The notes beneath the pieces are model-generated. The model ran no database searches, was not told where the DNA came from, and saw nothing but the letters and a program-made list of their open reading frames with translations. A program made the translations under genes and the position numbers. Positions 63,216-64,000 of a DNA stretch of 64,000 nt are shown here, one piece after another; position 1 is the stretch's first letter, and each line of letters begins with the position of its first letter. Source of the stretch: Harmothoe impar. Its lineage: Eukaryota > Annelida > Polychaeta > Phyllodocida > Polynoidae. The DNA lies in NCBI GenBank assembly GCA_947462335.1, contig OX381707.1:19966404-20030403 (forward strand), given 5' to 3'.

Positions 63216-63394
63216 TGCTTGACGTAATTGAAGCGGTGTATTAAACAATGACCTTGTACGACCTTGTTGTGCAGTATTTTACTGATACCTTTTTGTGCAT
63301 GACTTTATTGCACCGGAACACTGTAAGGCGACCTCATTGACTATATGATGACCTTTGGGAACTGTAGTACCTAAAGGACATCTATGTATAGATA

Positions 63395-63525
63395 CGATGG
63401 CCTTGTTGTACTATACGATGGTCTTATATATACTGTACAATGGTCTTGTTGTACAATACGATGGTCTTGTTGTATTATACGATGGTCTTGTATTACATGT
63501 AAGACATGACCTTGTTGTATAATAG
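63395..63525 (+). repeat. Short imperfect tandem repeat (ACGATGGTCTTGTTGTA)
   Basis: ATACGATGGTCTTGTTGTAT and variants recur about six times with a spacing of 20-28 bp. Confidence 0.85.
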
Positions 63526-63529
63526 TCCA

Positions 63530-64000
63530 TGACAACCTCCAATGTGTAAGCCCGAATGTAAGATTAAGATGATGGGATGTTTAGTGACGGCATAGGCAAG
63601 ATGTTGTATCGCAGTTTGCAGACAAGTGGTGAATTATTATCCGACAGTTGCCCAATGCAGCTGGCTTTATCATCAAGTGGCTTGAGACGCGTTGTCAGAG
63701 CCAGCAAACATTCCAGAAGAGGGTGGAGCCTATATGTATGTCAGTCAAAAAAGGGTTTCTCATCCCCAAGTGCTGAAATATATGACGCTTGTGTTTTCTA
63801 TTTATTTATTTTTATTTGTTTACTGAGGGGCCAAGATATTTGGGAAATATAGACTTTTCACGAACAAATTTTCACATTTTAGCAGTTAATAGTTAATAGA
63901 TCTAAAACAGTTGGGGAAATATAAGTTATGCCGAGCCTACTGCATAGCCCACAGTGTAAGCCTTAATTTGATACTAAATATGCCAATCTTTTTTTCCCCA
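63530..64000. other. Right-end stretch with no confirmed gene
   Basis: A 91-codon plus frame at 63577-63852 reads MLYRSLQTSGELLSDSCPMQ then LALSSSGLRRVVRASKHS. It ends in a hydrophobic stretch, has no family motif and could be chance. Confidence 0.3.

Overview
This window looks like nuclear DNA from an animal, most likely a marine invertebrate. It is AT-rich and intron-rich, with GT-AG introns, dense miniature transposons, long (AT)n microsatellites and many homopolymeric C or G runs. It shows no operons, ribosome-binding sites or long bacterial-type ORFs. I cannot name the species; a lancelet-like or other marine invertebrate is a guess from general texture only.

One gene can be read exon by exon. 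It is a secreted, probably GPI-anchored alpha-carbonic anhydrase on the minus strand (59428 down to 34398). It has eight coding exons whose splice phases join into a 387-residue protein with a signal peptide, all three zinc-binding histidines, the proton-shuttle histidine, the conserved disulfide cysteines and a hydrophobic C-terminal tail. Intron 1 is about 15 kb. A few other exon-like stretches occur (20.1 kb, 25.3-27.2 kb, 29.1-29.3 kb, 30.4-30.8 kb, 39.0 kb and 40.7 kb), but none could be assigned to a protein family and all are tentative.

Layout. (1) 1-15.7 kb: an old, diverged direct duplication, unit A about 1-6350 and unit B about 8204-15660, with a sub-block present a third time near 6.4-6.75 kb; no convincing gene. 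The first 14.4 kb has no clear copy of the miniature transposon that dominates the rest. (2) 15.8-34 kb: a mosaic of MITEs. It holds a 1-kb element rich in GACTC motifs, inverted 146-bp tandem arrays at 18.8-19.6 and 24.5-25.0 kb, a near-perfect GC-rich 65-bp hairpin at 19.7-19.9 kb, a 286-bp tandem duplication at 23.4-24.0 kb, candidate exons and a promoter-like ETS/YY1 block at 33.06-33.11 kb. (3) 34.4-59.4 kb: the carbonic anhydrase gene, its introns full of MITEs, some lying a few bases from splice sites. (4) 59.5-64 kb: upstream flank with MITEs, a long (TA)n tract and short tandem repeats.

The dominant repeat is a family of about 30 copies of roughly 130-370 bp. It has TTAA ends followed by CCCTTTAAGG termini (piggyBac-like) and internal self-complementary modules around GGCGAGTAACTCGCC. 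At least six other inverted-repeat families are present.
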